From Mesaphorura yosii (Eukaryota > Arthropoda > Collembola > Poduromorpha > Tullbergiidae): DNA of 64,000 nt. The stretch covers positions 85,332 through 149,331 of the forward strand of contig WIXG01000195.1 in the NCBI GenBank assembly GCA_009869945.1, read 5' to 3'. The position numbers were made by a program, and so were the translations under genes. Numbering within the stretch: the stretch's first letter is position 1; each line of letters starts with the position of its first letter. Below, in pieces: positions 1-12,305 of this stretch. Below the pieces are notes generated by a model. The model saw only the letters and a list, made by a program, of their open reading frames with translations, had not been told where the DNA came from and did no database searches.

Positions 1-2
1 AC

Positions 3-287
3 ATTCATGGCCACGGCTCATTAACTACAACTATTGAAGTGATAAGCTACAGTGCTAAGAATAAAGACTTCGGAAACTGGACTGCAGATTTGAGGCCAGC
101 TGGTAGCAAAGTTAATTCGAGACGACCAATTGATCCTGCTTATAAAATCTGGACACCGGGGGACATGAATTCTATTTGGAGAAGCCTGACACATTTGAAG
201 CAATTGCAATGTGACCTGGTTGGAAATAGTTTGCACCCGACAAGCACTCTTTTCAACCATTTAAACAGTAATCAGGTGAACGAGTAG
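3..287 (+). CDS. C-terminal exon of an unrecognised gene (partial, 5' end outside window)
   Basis: An open frame runs from the window edge to a TAG stop at 285-287, about 94 codons, and no start codon is needed at the left edge. The translation is protein-like and not low complexity: Trp/Pro-rich turns such as DFGNWTADLRPAG and YKIWTPGDMNSIWRSL occur in its middle. It ends 89 bp before the bL36m start and lies on the same strand, so the two genes are packed head to tail. I do not recognise the family. The fragment may be a 3' terminal exon whose acceptor lies at or before the window start. The opposite strand also has a 79-codon open frame here, so strand choice rests on composition and on the frame being open from the edge. 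Confidence 0.5.
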   Translation: MHGHGSLTTTIEVISYSAKNKDFGNWTADLRPAGSKVNSRRPIDPAYKIWTPGDMNSIWRSLTHLKQLQCDLVGNSLHPTSTLFNHLNSNQVNE

Positions 288-376
288 CCATAAATTAGTG
301 CATTAAACGAGCATTAGCACAATTGGCGCACTGATAGCGGTAATTAATAATCTACTGTCCTTTGGATATCTAGATT

Positions 377-676
377 ATGCGGCCATTCTCAATGCTAGGT
401 GCTAGCAGGAAGATAGTACCACTCCTCCAGCCATCGCCGTCAACCCCGCCCTCCGTCTTCGGCGCCACGTCCATCTCCGCTCGGGGTATGAAGGTCAAAG
501 CGAGAGTTTACCATCGGTGCAAGGACTGCTACTTTCAGTACAGCAAAGGAATCCTTTATAACCTATGCAGAACTCACGGACGGCATAAGCAAATGCTGAA
601 ACCAAAATACTGGGTCAACCAACGTATCTTGACGGCTGTATGCGCGAATAGTCCGCACCCAAAAAAGCCATGGTAG
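377..676 (+). CDS. MRPL36: Mitochondrial large-subunit ribosomal protein bL36m
   Basis: Single-exon ORF of 99 codons plus stop. The core from about residue 38 has the bL36 zinc-ribbon pattern: KVKARVYHRCKDCYFQ, then LCRTHGRHKQ. This gives the CxxC and the C-x4-H ligand set that binds zinc in the large subunit. The first ~37 residues are Ser/Pro/Arg-rich with almost no acidic residues, as expected for a mitochondrial targeting sequence. The family usually ends shortly after RHKQ, but here about 28 more residues follow (to PHPKKPW). An AATAAA follows 71 bp after the stop. It sits just downstream of the partial gene at the window edge. Family assignment is confident; the C-terminal extension is unusual. 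Confidence 0.85.
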   Translation: MRPFSMLGASRKIVPLLQPSPSTPPSVFGATSISARGMKVKARVYHRCKDCYFQYSKGILYNLCRTHGRHKQMLKPKYWVNQRILTAVCANSPHPKKPW

Positions 677-746
677 AACTAGGAGCGGGCATTTGGCATC
701 TTGGCCTTTGTAGTCAAAATATTTATTATTGTTCTACTCTCGTAAT

Positions 747-752
747 AATAAA
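747..752 (+). other. Polyadenylation signal AATAAA for bL36m
   Basis: Canonical hexamer 71 bp after the bL36m stop and 70 bp before the stop of the convergent zinc-finger gene. The two 3' ends therefore nearly touch. Confidence 0.6.
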
Positions 753-821
753 CGATTTGTAAAAAATGTTCGATAGTTCGATTTAACAATAACTTGACTA
801 GAAGGGCGTTCTAGTGCCATG

Positions 822-3111
822 TCACTCGTTTTGGGAAGGTGGACCGGGTGCAGGTGCGGGAATTGTAACTCCGCCCGAGCATTCTTCTATCACTTCCGAG
901 CTGTTTTCATCGTCGCTGCTGGCTTCCTGCAGCCAAGATTGCGTTCTGACAGAAATCTGAAAACATGTTTATTTTAAAATTCAGATCAATTGGCAACTGA
1001 TTTATGTCACTCGTTTTCTTACTAAAAAGTACCTGTCTTCGAGATCGCCCACGAATTTCTTCATCGTCGTCCTCATCTTCATGATCGTTATCGTTGCTGT
1101 TCGCGTCATTCGTATCCGTATCAATAATGGGACATGGGCACGAGTCTGGAAAAAGAGGCAGGCGCAGGCATCAGAAATATTGGACAACATTTTAACTCTA
1201 AATTATGATGCTGAATTAATTGAATACTTACGTGATTCGTTGGAGGCTCTTTCGTTTTCAGCTTCGGTATGACTCTTCAGATGTGCTTCAAACAGTGTTG
1301 AGTTGACGGATTCGTAGGAGCAAAAGGAACACTTGAAGATCCCTTCTTCGCCCGGGTGCTTCGTTTTCATGTGCAGCTTGAAGGCGTTTGACTGAATGCA
1401 TTTGTAATCACAGTGGGCGCAACTGTACGCATAATTCTGGGTATGAGTAACTTTGTGCCGCCTGAAACTGCCTGGGTAAATTGTGGTGAACGTGCAATGC
1501 GAGCATTTGTACGGCCTCTCGCCAGTGTGCTGCCTCATATGCAACTGCAAATGAAATTTGGTTTAGTGAATTGATAGAACCCAAGGCTAAAGTTCGTTCT
1601 ACCTGCAGTTCAGCCTTTCGAGCCGCCATGTGTCCACAAACGTTGCAAACGTGCTGCTTTAGTTTGTTGTGAACATACGAAATGTGCCGTTTCAAACATT
1701 TTTGGTCAGATAGCACACGCCCGCAAACTGGACAGATCTTTGGAGTGTACCAGCGCTCCTCTCCTGGCGGCGGCAACTTTGTAGACTTTTCTTTGTGGTA
1801 TTTTTCGTGATTTTTCAACTAAAAACAGATTCAGACTCAGATTAATGACAGCACAGCCAATCAGAAAAGCCTCCTGGAGAGTCTGCCCTCCGGGAATATT
1901 CCTTACCTGAGAAAGCTGCTTGAACTCCTTGTGGCAAGTCTGACACTTGAACTTGGACACAATTCCGTGAATATTTTCGTGTTCCGTTAGAGTAGTTTTG
2001 GCATACGCCTTAAACTGTTTCGCCAATCAGAAATGATTTTCAGAGAAATACTTTTAGAATGTGTATGCGAGGATTTTATTGTACTTACCGGACATTGTTG
2101 GCACTTATGAAGGTCACAGTCAATGTTGTGCTGTCGCCACAAGTGCATGGCGCACTGGCCCCACTTCGCAAACTTGACGTCAGTGTCCTTCTCCTTTCTA
2201 CCAAAATCGGTCCCACCCGCAGCGCTGGCGCAGACCATTCGGCAAAGTACGCAGGAATAGCCAAGCACCTTTCTCGGAGAGGAGGGCTCATCAGGCTCAT
2301 CTTGGTTGGAGTTCGAGTTGAGGACTTTCTCGAGGTTGCTGTTCTCTTTTCTATTGTGGCATTGTTGGTGAATCTGGAGGATTTCTTCTTGCTCGAATTT
2401 AGCGTTGCACAAAGTGCATTTTGTCTTCAGATCTTTCCTGTACTTTTTCGGAACCACAACTCCACCTCCTTCGAGTGTCATCAATTTGGGCGGACCCGTC
2501 TGAAGAAATGAAATTAAACCTGCAGACTGGCGTTAGAAGATCATATAATAATGCGCTAAGGCGAATACCTTGCGTTTCGGTTTTGGAAGGGCAGGCAATA
2601 AAGGCGTGGGTTTCATTTCTTGTTGTCGAGATGACTCGCTGGACGCTGCGATCTGCTCGTTGAATTCTTCCAGCCCATGTTCAAAGGACATGTGCTCGTA
2701 GCAAAGAGCTTCTGAGTTAAATGTTATGTTGCAAGCCGAGCAAAGGTATATTTCCGAAGAAGGACTATGAACTCCAGTCTCCATTTTATGAGGTGGTAAA
2801 AGCGGCGTCCTTTGCGTCGGCTAGAATCAAAGACACAGGCCGATCATTAATTGCATCGAAATAAAAGTCGAATAGAGCTTAGATTCGTGTTTGTGGCTTA
2901 CCCGAGGTGGATGCTCCGACGAAGAGCTCTGACGTCCATTTTTGGAGGAGCTCTGTTCGTTCGCCGCGTGCGTCTGTTCATGGTGAGCCTTCAAAGCGGC
3001 TAAATCTTCGGTGTCAAAGTCGCAAAATTTGCACTTGAACGTCACGGCCACGGTCGCGTACTCACACCAGCTGGAGGCTGGCGGAACCTGCACCGGCCCC
3101 GAGCTGGCCAT
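822..3111 (-). CDS. Multi-C2H2 zinc-finger protein, eight exons, 585 aa
   Basis: Minus-strand exons join in phase: 3111-2902, 2820-2569, 2499-2089, 2014-1907, 1818-1603, 1544-1232, 1145-1033, 956-822. The total is 1758 nt including the TGA. About ten C2H2 fingers are visible. The first uses FKCKFCDF at residues ~27-48; then come YLCSAC, TKCTLC, HKCQQC, FKCQTC, KICPVC, HVCNVC, YKCSHC, YSCAHC and FKCSFC. Several fingers are split by introns (for example CQQCP joined to FKAYAKTT), which supports the splice model. Only one linker resembles the classical TGERPY. The C-terminal tail is very acidic (runs of D/E/N after residue ~505). The family role is nuclear DNA binding and probably transcriptional control; the orthologue is not recognised. 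It shares a 310-bp upstream gap with CWC25. Confidence 0.85.
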
Positions 3112-3421
3112 CCAGATCCTAATTAATTAACTATAAAATTCCAGTCAAACGATCTAACCAAATCTTGACCATCCTTCATCTGACCTGGACTTCTTCCAGT
3201 ATTTCGCTATTCTTGTAAGCTTTCTCACGACGGCGGCTGTGCCGAAGAAATTATCAAGGAAAGGAAACAGTTTCTGGTGAGATTCGTGCCGTTTCAAATG
3301 TCGAATTTTCATCCTGCAACCAGTGTTCAGTTATAGCTGAGAGTGATCTTGATTAAATACTTTTAATTGAGATTTCTATCCGTGAACCTGCCTTTACCCT
3401 TGACACGACCGACAGCATAGC
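3112..3421. promoter_or_regulatory. Compact divergent intergenic region (zinc-finger gene / CWC25)
   Basis: 310 bp lie between the start codons of two divergent genes, so it very likely works as a bidirectional promoter. I see no TATA box well placed for either gene. A short TTAATTAATTAA-like stretch lies next to the zinc-finger start. No exon encoding the expected CWC25 N-terminal domain is visible here. Confidence 0.5.
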
Positions 3422-4963
3422 ATGGAGCCTGATACAGCTAAGGTGAGTGTCGCGTTCGTATTTTTCATGTAAAATATCGAATTGTCTGATTGTCTCCAAG
3501 TTAATGAGCGTTGACGATTTCGCAATGATAATGGCTTCTCTCTTCGCTTTAGGCCGAAGGGTCGAAAGGCCCCAAGATGGAGTGGATGTACAAACCTGCA
3601 GCCCTCGTGGACAGAGAAGAGTACCTTACTGGAAGAAGTGTGGACAAATCACTGAAACTCCTGGATGAAATTGAGAAGGGCAACAACCCCACCGAGTTTA
3701 ATTACCTGGCGGAAGCTGAGAAAGGTAATCATTAAAGCATGGCTAATGATTGTCTGGAATTGCCTCACAAGTATCAAATTATCCTGAATCTCGCCGTTTT
3801 TTCAGATTTGACACCAATGTCGATATTCGCCAGCCAAGGCTCAGGACCAATCGACATTATCAAGAAAATTAAAGACGATCCTTTGTACCAGATTCAGAAG
3901 AAAGAGCAAGAAAGTCTTAAGAAGCTTCTGCAGAATCCTGTTAAGATGAAGGAGCTGAATAAGTTGGTGGATGCGAGGAACTCCGGAGGAGTGTCCTCTT
4001 CCTCTCATAAGAAACACAAGAAGAAGCATAAAAAGCACAAAAAGGACAACGGCTTCAGTTCCAGCTCCAAGCGCCGACGCAGAAGCAGTTCCTCGTCTTC
4101 AGATGACAGAAACAGGTAACCTCGTACTCTGTTATTCCCATAATTTCATTGAAAAAATCGGTGACATTTGATTTATAGGAGGAAACGTAAGGACAGCAAG
4201 GAGAAAGTTCGAGAACATTCTTCGTCACATTCCAGGTAATAAAATAATGCTGTGAAGATTGATATCCTTTCGAAAGGTTTATTTTTCTAAGCATATCCAA
4301 AACGCAGGCGAAGAAAATCGAGCAGCAGCGATTCGGGGTCGGAGTCGGATGCTGAGAAGAAAAGGAAAGAAATTATTGAACAATTCAGGAGAAGGGCTCT
4401 GGAAAGAAAGAGTGGCAGTTCGAGAGAGGATGAGCATTCAAGGGACCGTGACCGCACCCGAAGAGCTCCGCCACCAGCATCAACCCGACCTGCCGTTTCG
4501 TAAGTCCAAAACTAACTCCTTTTCGTAATCGGAATGAGGATTGCATTTGCCATCTGTTGTATTAAAAATCGAAAATTACGTATGCCTTCTTTTCGTAAAC
4601 AGTCAGCGAGAACGAGTAAAGCTCGATGAGGAGGAGCTGGAACGGAGGAGAAAGGAAATGATGGAGAACGCCAAGTGGCGAGAGCAGCAGAGGACGAAGA
4701 ACGTGACAAAATACAGGGAAGAGGAGAAAAAGGAGGAAGAAACTCTGAAGAACAGTCGCGATCCCGATTTTATCAGGTCCGATCTCGTAGAAGTAATTTG
4801 GCGAAAATTGCGTTGAGTTTTATACAAAATTTTACTTTTATTTGATAGAAAACAACTTTTGGAAGCCGCCAGCACTGGAAGCGTCGAGCAGCGAGTGAAA
4901 TCCAATTCGTACAACATTCAGAGATCCAAGAGTTCCATGGATCAAAATTTTGCGAAGCGATAG
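3422..4963 (+). CDS. CWC25: Pre-mRNA splicing factor CWC25 homologue, seven exons, 346 aa
   Basis: Exons: 3422-3442, 3553-3724, 3806-4115, 4179-4235, 4308-4499, 4603-4776, 4849-4963, all with GT-AG introns in phase. CWC25 acts in the catalytic spliceosome around the first step. Recognisable blocks are the MEWMYKPAALVDREEYLTG region (compare WMYQGP..VNRDEYLLGRP in the human protein), then PMSIFASQG, DDPLYQIQKKE and NPVKMKELNKL. A Lys/His/Arg/Ser-rich middle follows, then the hallmark C-terminal RRKEMMENAKWREQQR and a final MDQNFAKR. The N-terminal Cir_N block of the family (with a KSWHP motif, ~50 residues) is absent. Only seven codons precede exon 2, so either the start is an internal exon or the domain has been lost. 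The gene ends tail-to-tail with BiP. Confidence 0.88.
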
Positions 4964-5066
4964 CGAAAAGAGGAGTGACGGATTTCGCATCTCGCCGTTT
5001 TTAAATAAGATTTTCAAAGAAAACTTGACTTTGGACGCGTAAAATGTGTATTTTATGAATGAATGA

Positions 5067-5072
5067 AATAAA
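5067..5072 (+). other. Polyadenylation signal AATAAA for CWC25
   Basis: Canonical hexamer 104 bp after the CWC25 stop codon, inside the 345-bp convergent gap to BiP (4964-5308). Nothing else coding is visible in that gap. Confidence 0.65.
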
Positions 5073-5138
5073 TGGCTGATGTATTTTTAAATCAGACGAA
5101 AATTCGCGAATTCGAGTCAACAAAACAATTTTTCTACT

Positions 5139-5144
5139 TTTATT
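5139..5144 (-). other. Polyadenylation signal (AATAAA on minus strand) for BiP
   Basis: TTTATT on the plus strand reads AATAAA on the minus strand, 165 nt beyond the BiP stop. With the CWC25 signal at 5067-5072, the two convergent transcripts would end within about 70 bp of each other and may overlap slightly. Confidence 0.55.
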
Positions 5145-5308
5145 ACAAATTTTCTCTTTCTCCTTTATCAAATAAAGTAATTAAGTGACAGACGAGCACA
5201 GCACAAAGTACGAAACTTAACTTAAATTCAGTACTAGTTAATTAATTTTGTTTGGTTTGTGGTTTCGATTTCATTTCATAGTTTGACTTAATCTAATTTG
5301 TTAAGCAA

Positions 5309-7700
<2,392 letters not shown>

Positions 7701-8786
7701 TGTTGTAATTTAGGTACGCTAACTATGACTTGAATGACTGGAAGATGGTGGAAGTGAATTCCAACGAGTTGTCCGTAATTAATTGATCTCCGTATGGAAC
7801 TTCTGGTATTTCTGGATCTTCTGTTACGTTACTGTACTGAACGGAACGGTGACTGACCCTTGTACAACAATGTCTCGTACTGTAGTAGAAATTACGTCTG
7901 TCTACGTCTGACTTGTACGGTTCCACAAACTGAAATGAATTGTACGTGTACTGGTTTCAGCCTGGTTCTTTTATGCGGTTCTTACGTTATTTGACAGATT
8001 CATTGCAATGTTACGCTGATTGCGAGACTGAACTAAATACACGTAATCTTACCTGCCTGCCAGTGCCGGTTCGCCATGCTGCTGTTCTTTACTGTACGTG
8101 TGCTAAGGAGAATCGTCGAGAAACGAATTCAGTCGTGGATTCTCCTGATTGGCTCTCAAATGCACAGTTTCGGGCAGCTCATTAGTACAGTGAGGCTCGT
8201 CTTGCTCAAAACTCTAGCTTTTCTGCTGGTTGCTGCGTACGTGAAGCGAATTCACACGGCCGACGGGCTCATGTATTTTATGGACGGCCCACTGCTAAAG
8301 TGTTGTATTGCAATGATTGGCTCGCCTTGCATTTCGTATTTTGTTCTGCACCCAAAACGGAGACAACGAGATGCGCACGCGAACGATGCGAGGCAAACAG
8401 GTGCATGTCTGGAATTCGGCTGTTTCACGTGCAATTAGTAATTACGTGTACAAACATCAATCACGGACAAAAGGACACAATTTGCGAGTCGATGTACGGA
8501 TTTCCATTTACCTTTATTTGTCAGCATCTGAAACATACGTGCTGACTTCCGCAGAGGAATGACACGACTCGACGCACGAAAATGAGACGAGATTCACATG
8601 TGTGATGTGATGAGAATGTGAACTTCGCCCGAGGAAACAGGATGGATGAAATCTGCACACAGCTCAGATTTTGTTTTTGACTTTACACTGCACAGATGAA
8701 GCAGCTCAACATCATGATTTCTTTTATTGTGCAAAGATCATAAGTGGACAGTGTCCACCTTCAATGGTCACACCTTGGCAGCCAAC
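7701..8786. promoter_or_regulatory. Divergent upstream region between BiP and ACSF2
   Basis: 1086 bp hold the promoter and 5' leader of BiP on the left and of ACSF2 on the right. No coding exon is visible. It contains the ERSE at 8134-8152, a further inverted CCAAT box at 8316-8320 and a CACGTG E-box near 8425-8430. Confidence 0.6.
8134..8152 (-). promoter_or_regulatory. ER-stress response element (ERSE), perfect CCAAT-N9-CCACG
   Basis: The minus strand reads CCAATCAGGAGAATCCACG, exactly CCAAT, nine spacer bases, then CCACG. This is the established NF-Y plus ATF6/XBP1 element of BiP promoters. It is in the BiP orientation, 434 bp upstream of the BiP ATG. A 5'-UTR intron could bring it closer to the transcription start. 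Confidence 0.85.
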
Positions 8787-11696
8787 ATGCTCGGTCATAT
8801 CGGCAAACGAATTACACTTCACTCGGCAGTGACAACTAGATCAAGATCAAGACCTGCCAGCATTAATTTTGCGCTGTAAGTTTTCCACATTTTGAGTGTC
8901 TATCTTGCGCTTGCGTTGATGAGTTCATTCAGTGTTTTGGGTTTCAATGGCAGAATTGTCCGCAGCATTTCCAAGTCCTGCAGCTTTTATCAAGATATTC
9001 CTCGACCGGGTACGCCGAGCTATCTGAATGTCCCAGGACAGACTCCACTCTCGAGCAGAACTGTCGGCGATCTCGTCGACGAATCAGCTGAGAGGTTCGG
9101 AGACGCCGAAGGTCTCATTGTACTTCATCAAAACGTTCGGAGATCCTTTACACAGCTTAAGAAAGAGGTGACGGACGCAGTCGCCGCAGCTATCAACCAC
9201 TTGATGTCGAATAGTTAACTGACCAGAATCTCTTCAGACAGATGATTTTGCGGAGGGCTTGCTTGCCGCTGGGCTCGAGAAGGGGGACAGAATTGGGATT
9301 TGGGGCCCGAACACACTTCAGTGGTATGTGACGCACATGGCGGCGGCCAAGGCAGGGCTCGTCCTGGTAAATTATTCGAGCGCTTTGTTGTGTGACTTGG
9401 TGGTTAAGTCAGCAATTTATTCTGACGTGCAGGTGAACATTAACCCAGCATATCAAGCCAGAGAGCTGAAGTACGCCCTGAAGAAGGTCGGCGTGAAGTG
9501 CCTCGTGATGGACGACACATTCAGGAGCCAAAACTATTACGAGATTCTGAACAGCGTTGTCCCAGAAGTTGGTCAAGGCGATCCAGGCAAAACCACATCC
9601 AGCGAGCTTCCAAAACTGCAGACCGTCGTGTCAATGAGTCCCAAGGCTCTACCGTAGGTTGATTGTTAATAGTTAATCAGATACTGGATCAGGAGGGTAC
9701 CGTATCCGCGTATCAACTTCCTGTAATCAGACTCGACATTTTTCAGAGGTGCTTTCTCTTTCGACGAGATTTCGCGGAAGGGACAGCAACTGAACCAAGA
9801 ACTGCCAATGAAGACCACAACAAAGACCCGGCTCCAGCAACTTAAGCAGTACATTCAATTTGATGATGTTTTCAACATTCAGTTTACGTCGGTAAGAAAT
9901 TTCAATGCACCACTTTATACTTGCCAGGGTTGAATTGAAATAATTATAAATTTATTGTTCTAATTAGGGGACGACTGGAAATCCAAAGGGAGTCATGCTG
10001 AGCCATCACAACATTGTGAACAACAGCTTTTTAGTTGGAAAACGATTTGAATTGAGCGAGAAGGTAAAGAAAATAGAAAACGGTCTAATGTGACATGGCG
10101 AAAAGCTAATCGTGGTATCATGGAATGCAATGGTGCAATTTTAGGACAAAGTGTGCATCGCCGTCCCTTTTTACCACTGCTATGGTCAAGTGGCTTGCAT
10201 GCTTTCGTCCCTTCAACGGGGAGCCCCGACCGTTGTTCCCGCACCGCATTTCGATGCGAAGCGAACCATGCAGGCCGTCGTCGAAGAAAAATGTACCGTC
10301 ATGTACGGGACACCCACCATGCATGTGGATATGACAAGTCTGCCTGAAATCAGCAGCTGGGACCTTTCGTCCCTGAGACTCGTCGTGACGTCAGGATCAG
10401 TTTGTCCAGAAGACTTGGCGCGGTCCATGACGAAGATTTACAGAGCGAGAGTTGGGAGTTGTTTCGGGTTGACTGAAACTAGTCCAGTATTTTTCCAAAC
10501 ATTGCCCGAAGACTCAGACGAAATGCGAGCTACGATGATTGGGTATCCTCAGGAGCATACGGAGGTAATTAATTGCAACCGTCAGCTGTCCGCTCCAAGG
10601 AGAATTTAATATTGTATCAACAATCTTCGTTTCGTTTCAGGTCAAGGTTATTGACGCAGAAGGAAACATTGTCCCTGTGGGTGTGCCAGGCGAATTATGC
10701 GCCAGGGGTTACATGACAATGTTGGGCTATTGGGACGATCCAGCTAAAACGGCGGAGTCGCTCAAGCCAGACACTCGATGGTTCCACACTGGGTAATCAA
10801 ATCACTTACTCGAAATTCATGTTTCAGATGAATCGCTAATTCTGTGCAGTTTGAACACGAAGAGTTTCAGATTGATAACTGAACTAAAACGCATCTTGCG
10901 TTGTTCCTATTTAGTTACATAAATGCTGCAAGGCAAAATGCATCGATTATCTTTTCATGAAAGAAGAACAAAAAATTAAACTTGGGAACGAACAGTGATT
11001 GTCATTCCCATAAATTTAATAATGTTGCGTGCACATTGCAGTAAATCATTCATACCTAATCTGAGCTGAGAGAGCGGAGGCGGGTTCCGCAGCTCAGATT
11101 TCGAGATGGAGCTGAGAGCACGGAGTTTGGCTGATTCTCAGACTCCAACATCATGTCTTGTTTAAACTCGACGGATTTTAACTAGTCAACTATGCCTACG
11201 CATTGCAGGGACACATTCATAATGCTCGAGTCCGGTCACGGTCGAATTGTGGGCAGGATAAAGGAAATGATCATTCGAGGCGGAGAAAACATTTACCCGA
11301 GAGAAGTGGAAGATTTCCTGCACTTAAATCCGAAAATAGCCGAGGCACACGTGTTTGGAGTGCCCGACGCCCGGCTTGGTGAGGAAGTGGCGGTGTGGAT
11401 CCGTCTGAATGCTGGTGAGGAAATGACCGAGCATGAAGTTCGATCTTTCTGCAAGGGGCAGGTAAACGCAGTAAAAGGAGTAAAAGCACAACAGACAGTG
11501 AACTAAAGGAATCAGAAACGCATATTAACCATTTATCCCTGTGGATCCTGTTTTACAGATTGCACATTTCAAGATTCCAAAGCACATTCTCTTCAGGAGT
11601 GATTTCCCAACAACGATTTCCGGAAAGATTCAAAAATTCAGGATGAGAGACGAAACTGTGACACTACTTAAGTCCCAGGATGTGACTTCGTCGTGA
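8787..11696 (+). CDS. ACSF2: Mitochondrial medium-chain acyl-CoA synthetase, ACSF2 type, ten exons, 625 aa
   Basis: Exons: 8787-8875, 8933-9167, 9238-9366, 9433-9653, 9747-9891, 9968-10063, 10145-10564, 10641-10792, 11209-11461, 11559-11696. The enzyme activates fatty acids with ATP and CoA through an acyl-adenylate. The AMP-binding signature [11 protein letters not shown] spans ~271-281. [21 protein letters not shown] and [15 protein letters not shown] follow, then [16 protein letters not shown]. The catalytic lysine is in TISGKIQKF (~K603). The best family match is ACSF2 (compare [21 protein letters not shown]). Exon 1 encodes a basic, Ser/Arg-rich leader ([15 protein letters not shown]) consistent with mitochondrial import. 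Intron 8 (416 bp) is the only long intron. AATAAA lies 77 bp after the stop. Confidence 0.93.
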
Positions 11697-11772
11697 TGAC
11701 CTCAGAACCTCTATTTACTATTTATGATTACAGAAAGAAGTACGAAACTATTTTGAGGTTCATGCGACTTAA

Positions 11773-11778
11773 AATAAA
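11773..11778 (+). other. Polyadenylation signal AATAAA for ACSF2
   Basis: Canonical hexamer 77 bp after the ACSF2 stop. The 609-bp convergent gap to AMFR (11697-12305) contains no recognisable exon. A minus-strand AATAAA at 11861-11866 could end the AMFR transcript without overlap. Confidence 0.6.
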
Positions 11779-12305
11779 AATTGCTGATATTTGATCTTAA
11801 GTAACAGGCAGTAACAATCATTAAACAGTTCTTAATTGGCGTAGTAAGAGTAATTAAGAATTTATTTGTGAAATCATTGTTATTAATGACTTCTACTCGC
11901 GCAAGAATATCTGTATCTTGCTAAGAATATCAGGACTTGGAACAAATAATTTCTAATTACGAGCCAAATAAATATTATATTACATTTTACAATTGAACTC
12001 GATGTGGATCACAACTCAGTTAACTTCACCATCATTAGTCTAACAGTTGAATATTTACCACTCAAAATTACAGTACAGGACACAAATCAAGACAAATTCA
12101 GGGCTGTCGGGAAAGTTCAATAAGTTACAGGGCAATCAGATTGCAACCACCAATCTGAGCCTGAATCTGAGCTCCCGATACAAAAATATCTTTAACTACG
12201 TCGATATCATTATCTTATCAGTGCAGTCTTGTCATTCTTATGGTACAATGTAAGAAACAACTTAACGTTAATAAGAATATTCCACTCTCATTCTGCTTTG
12301 GATTT

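Noticed and set aside
2059-2511. 150-codon plus-strand ORF
   Set aside because: Shadow of exon 3 of the minus-strand zinc-finger gene, whose finger motifs and splice phases are unambiguous.
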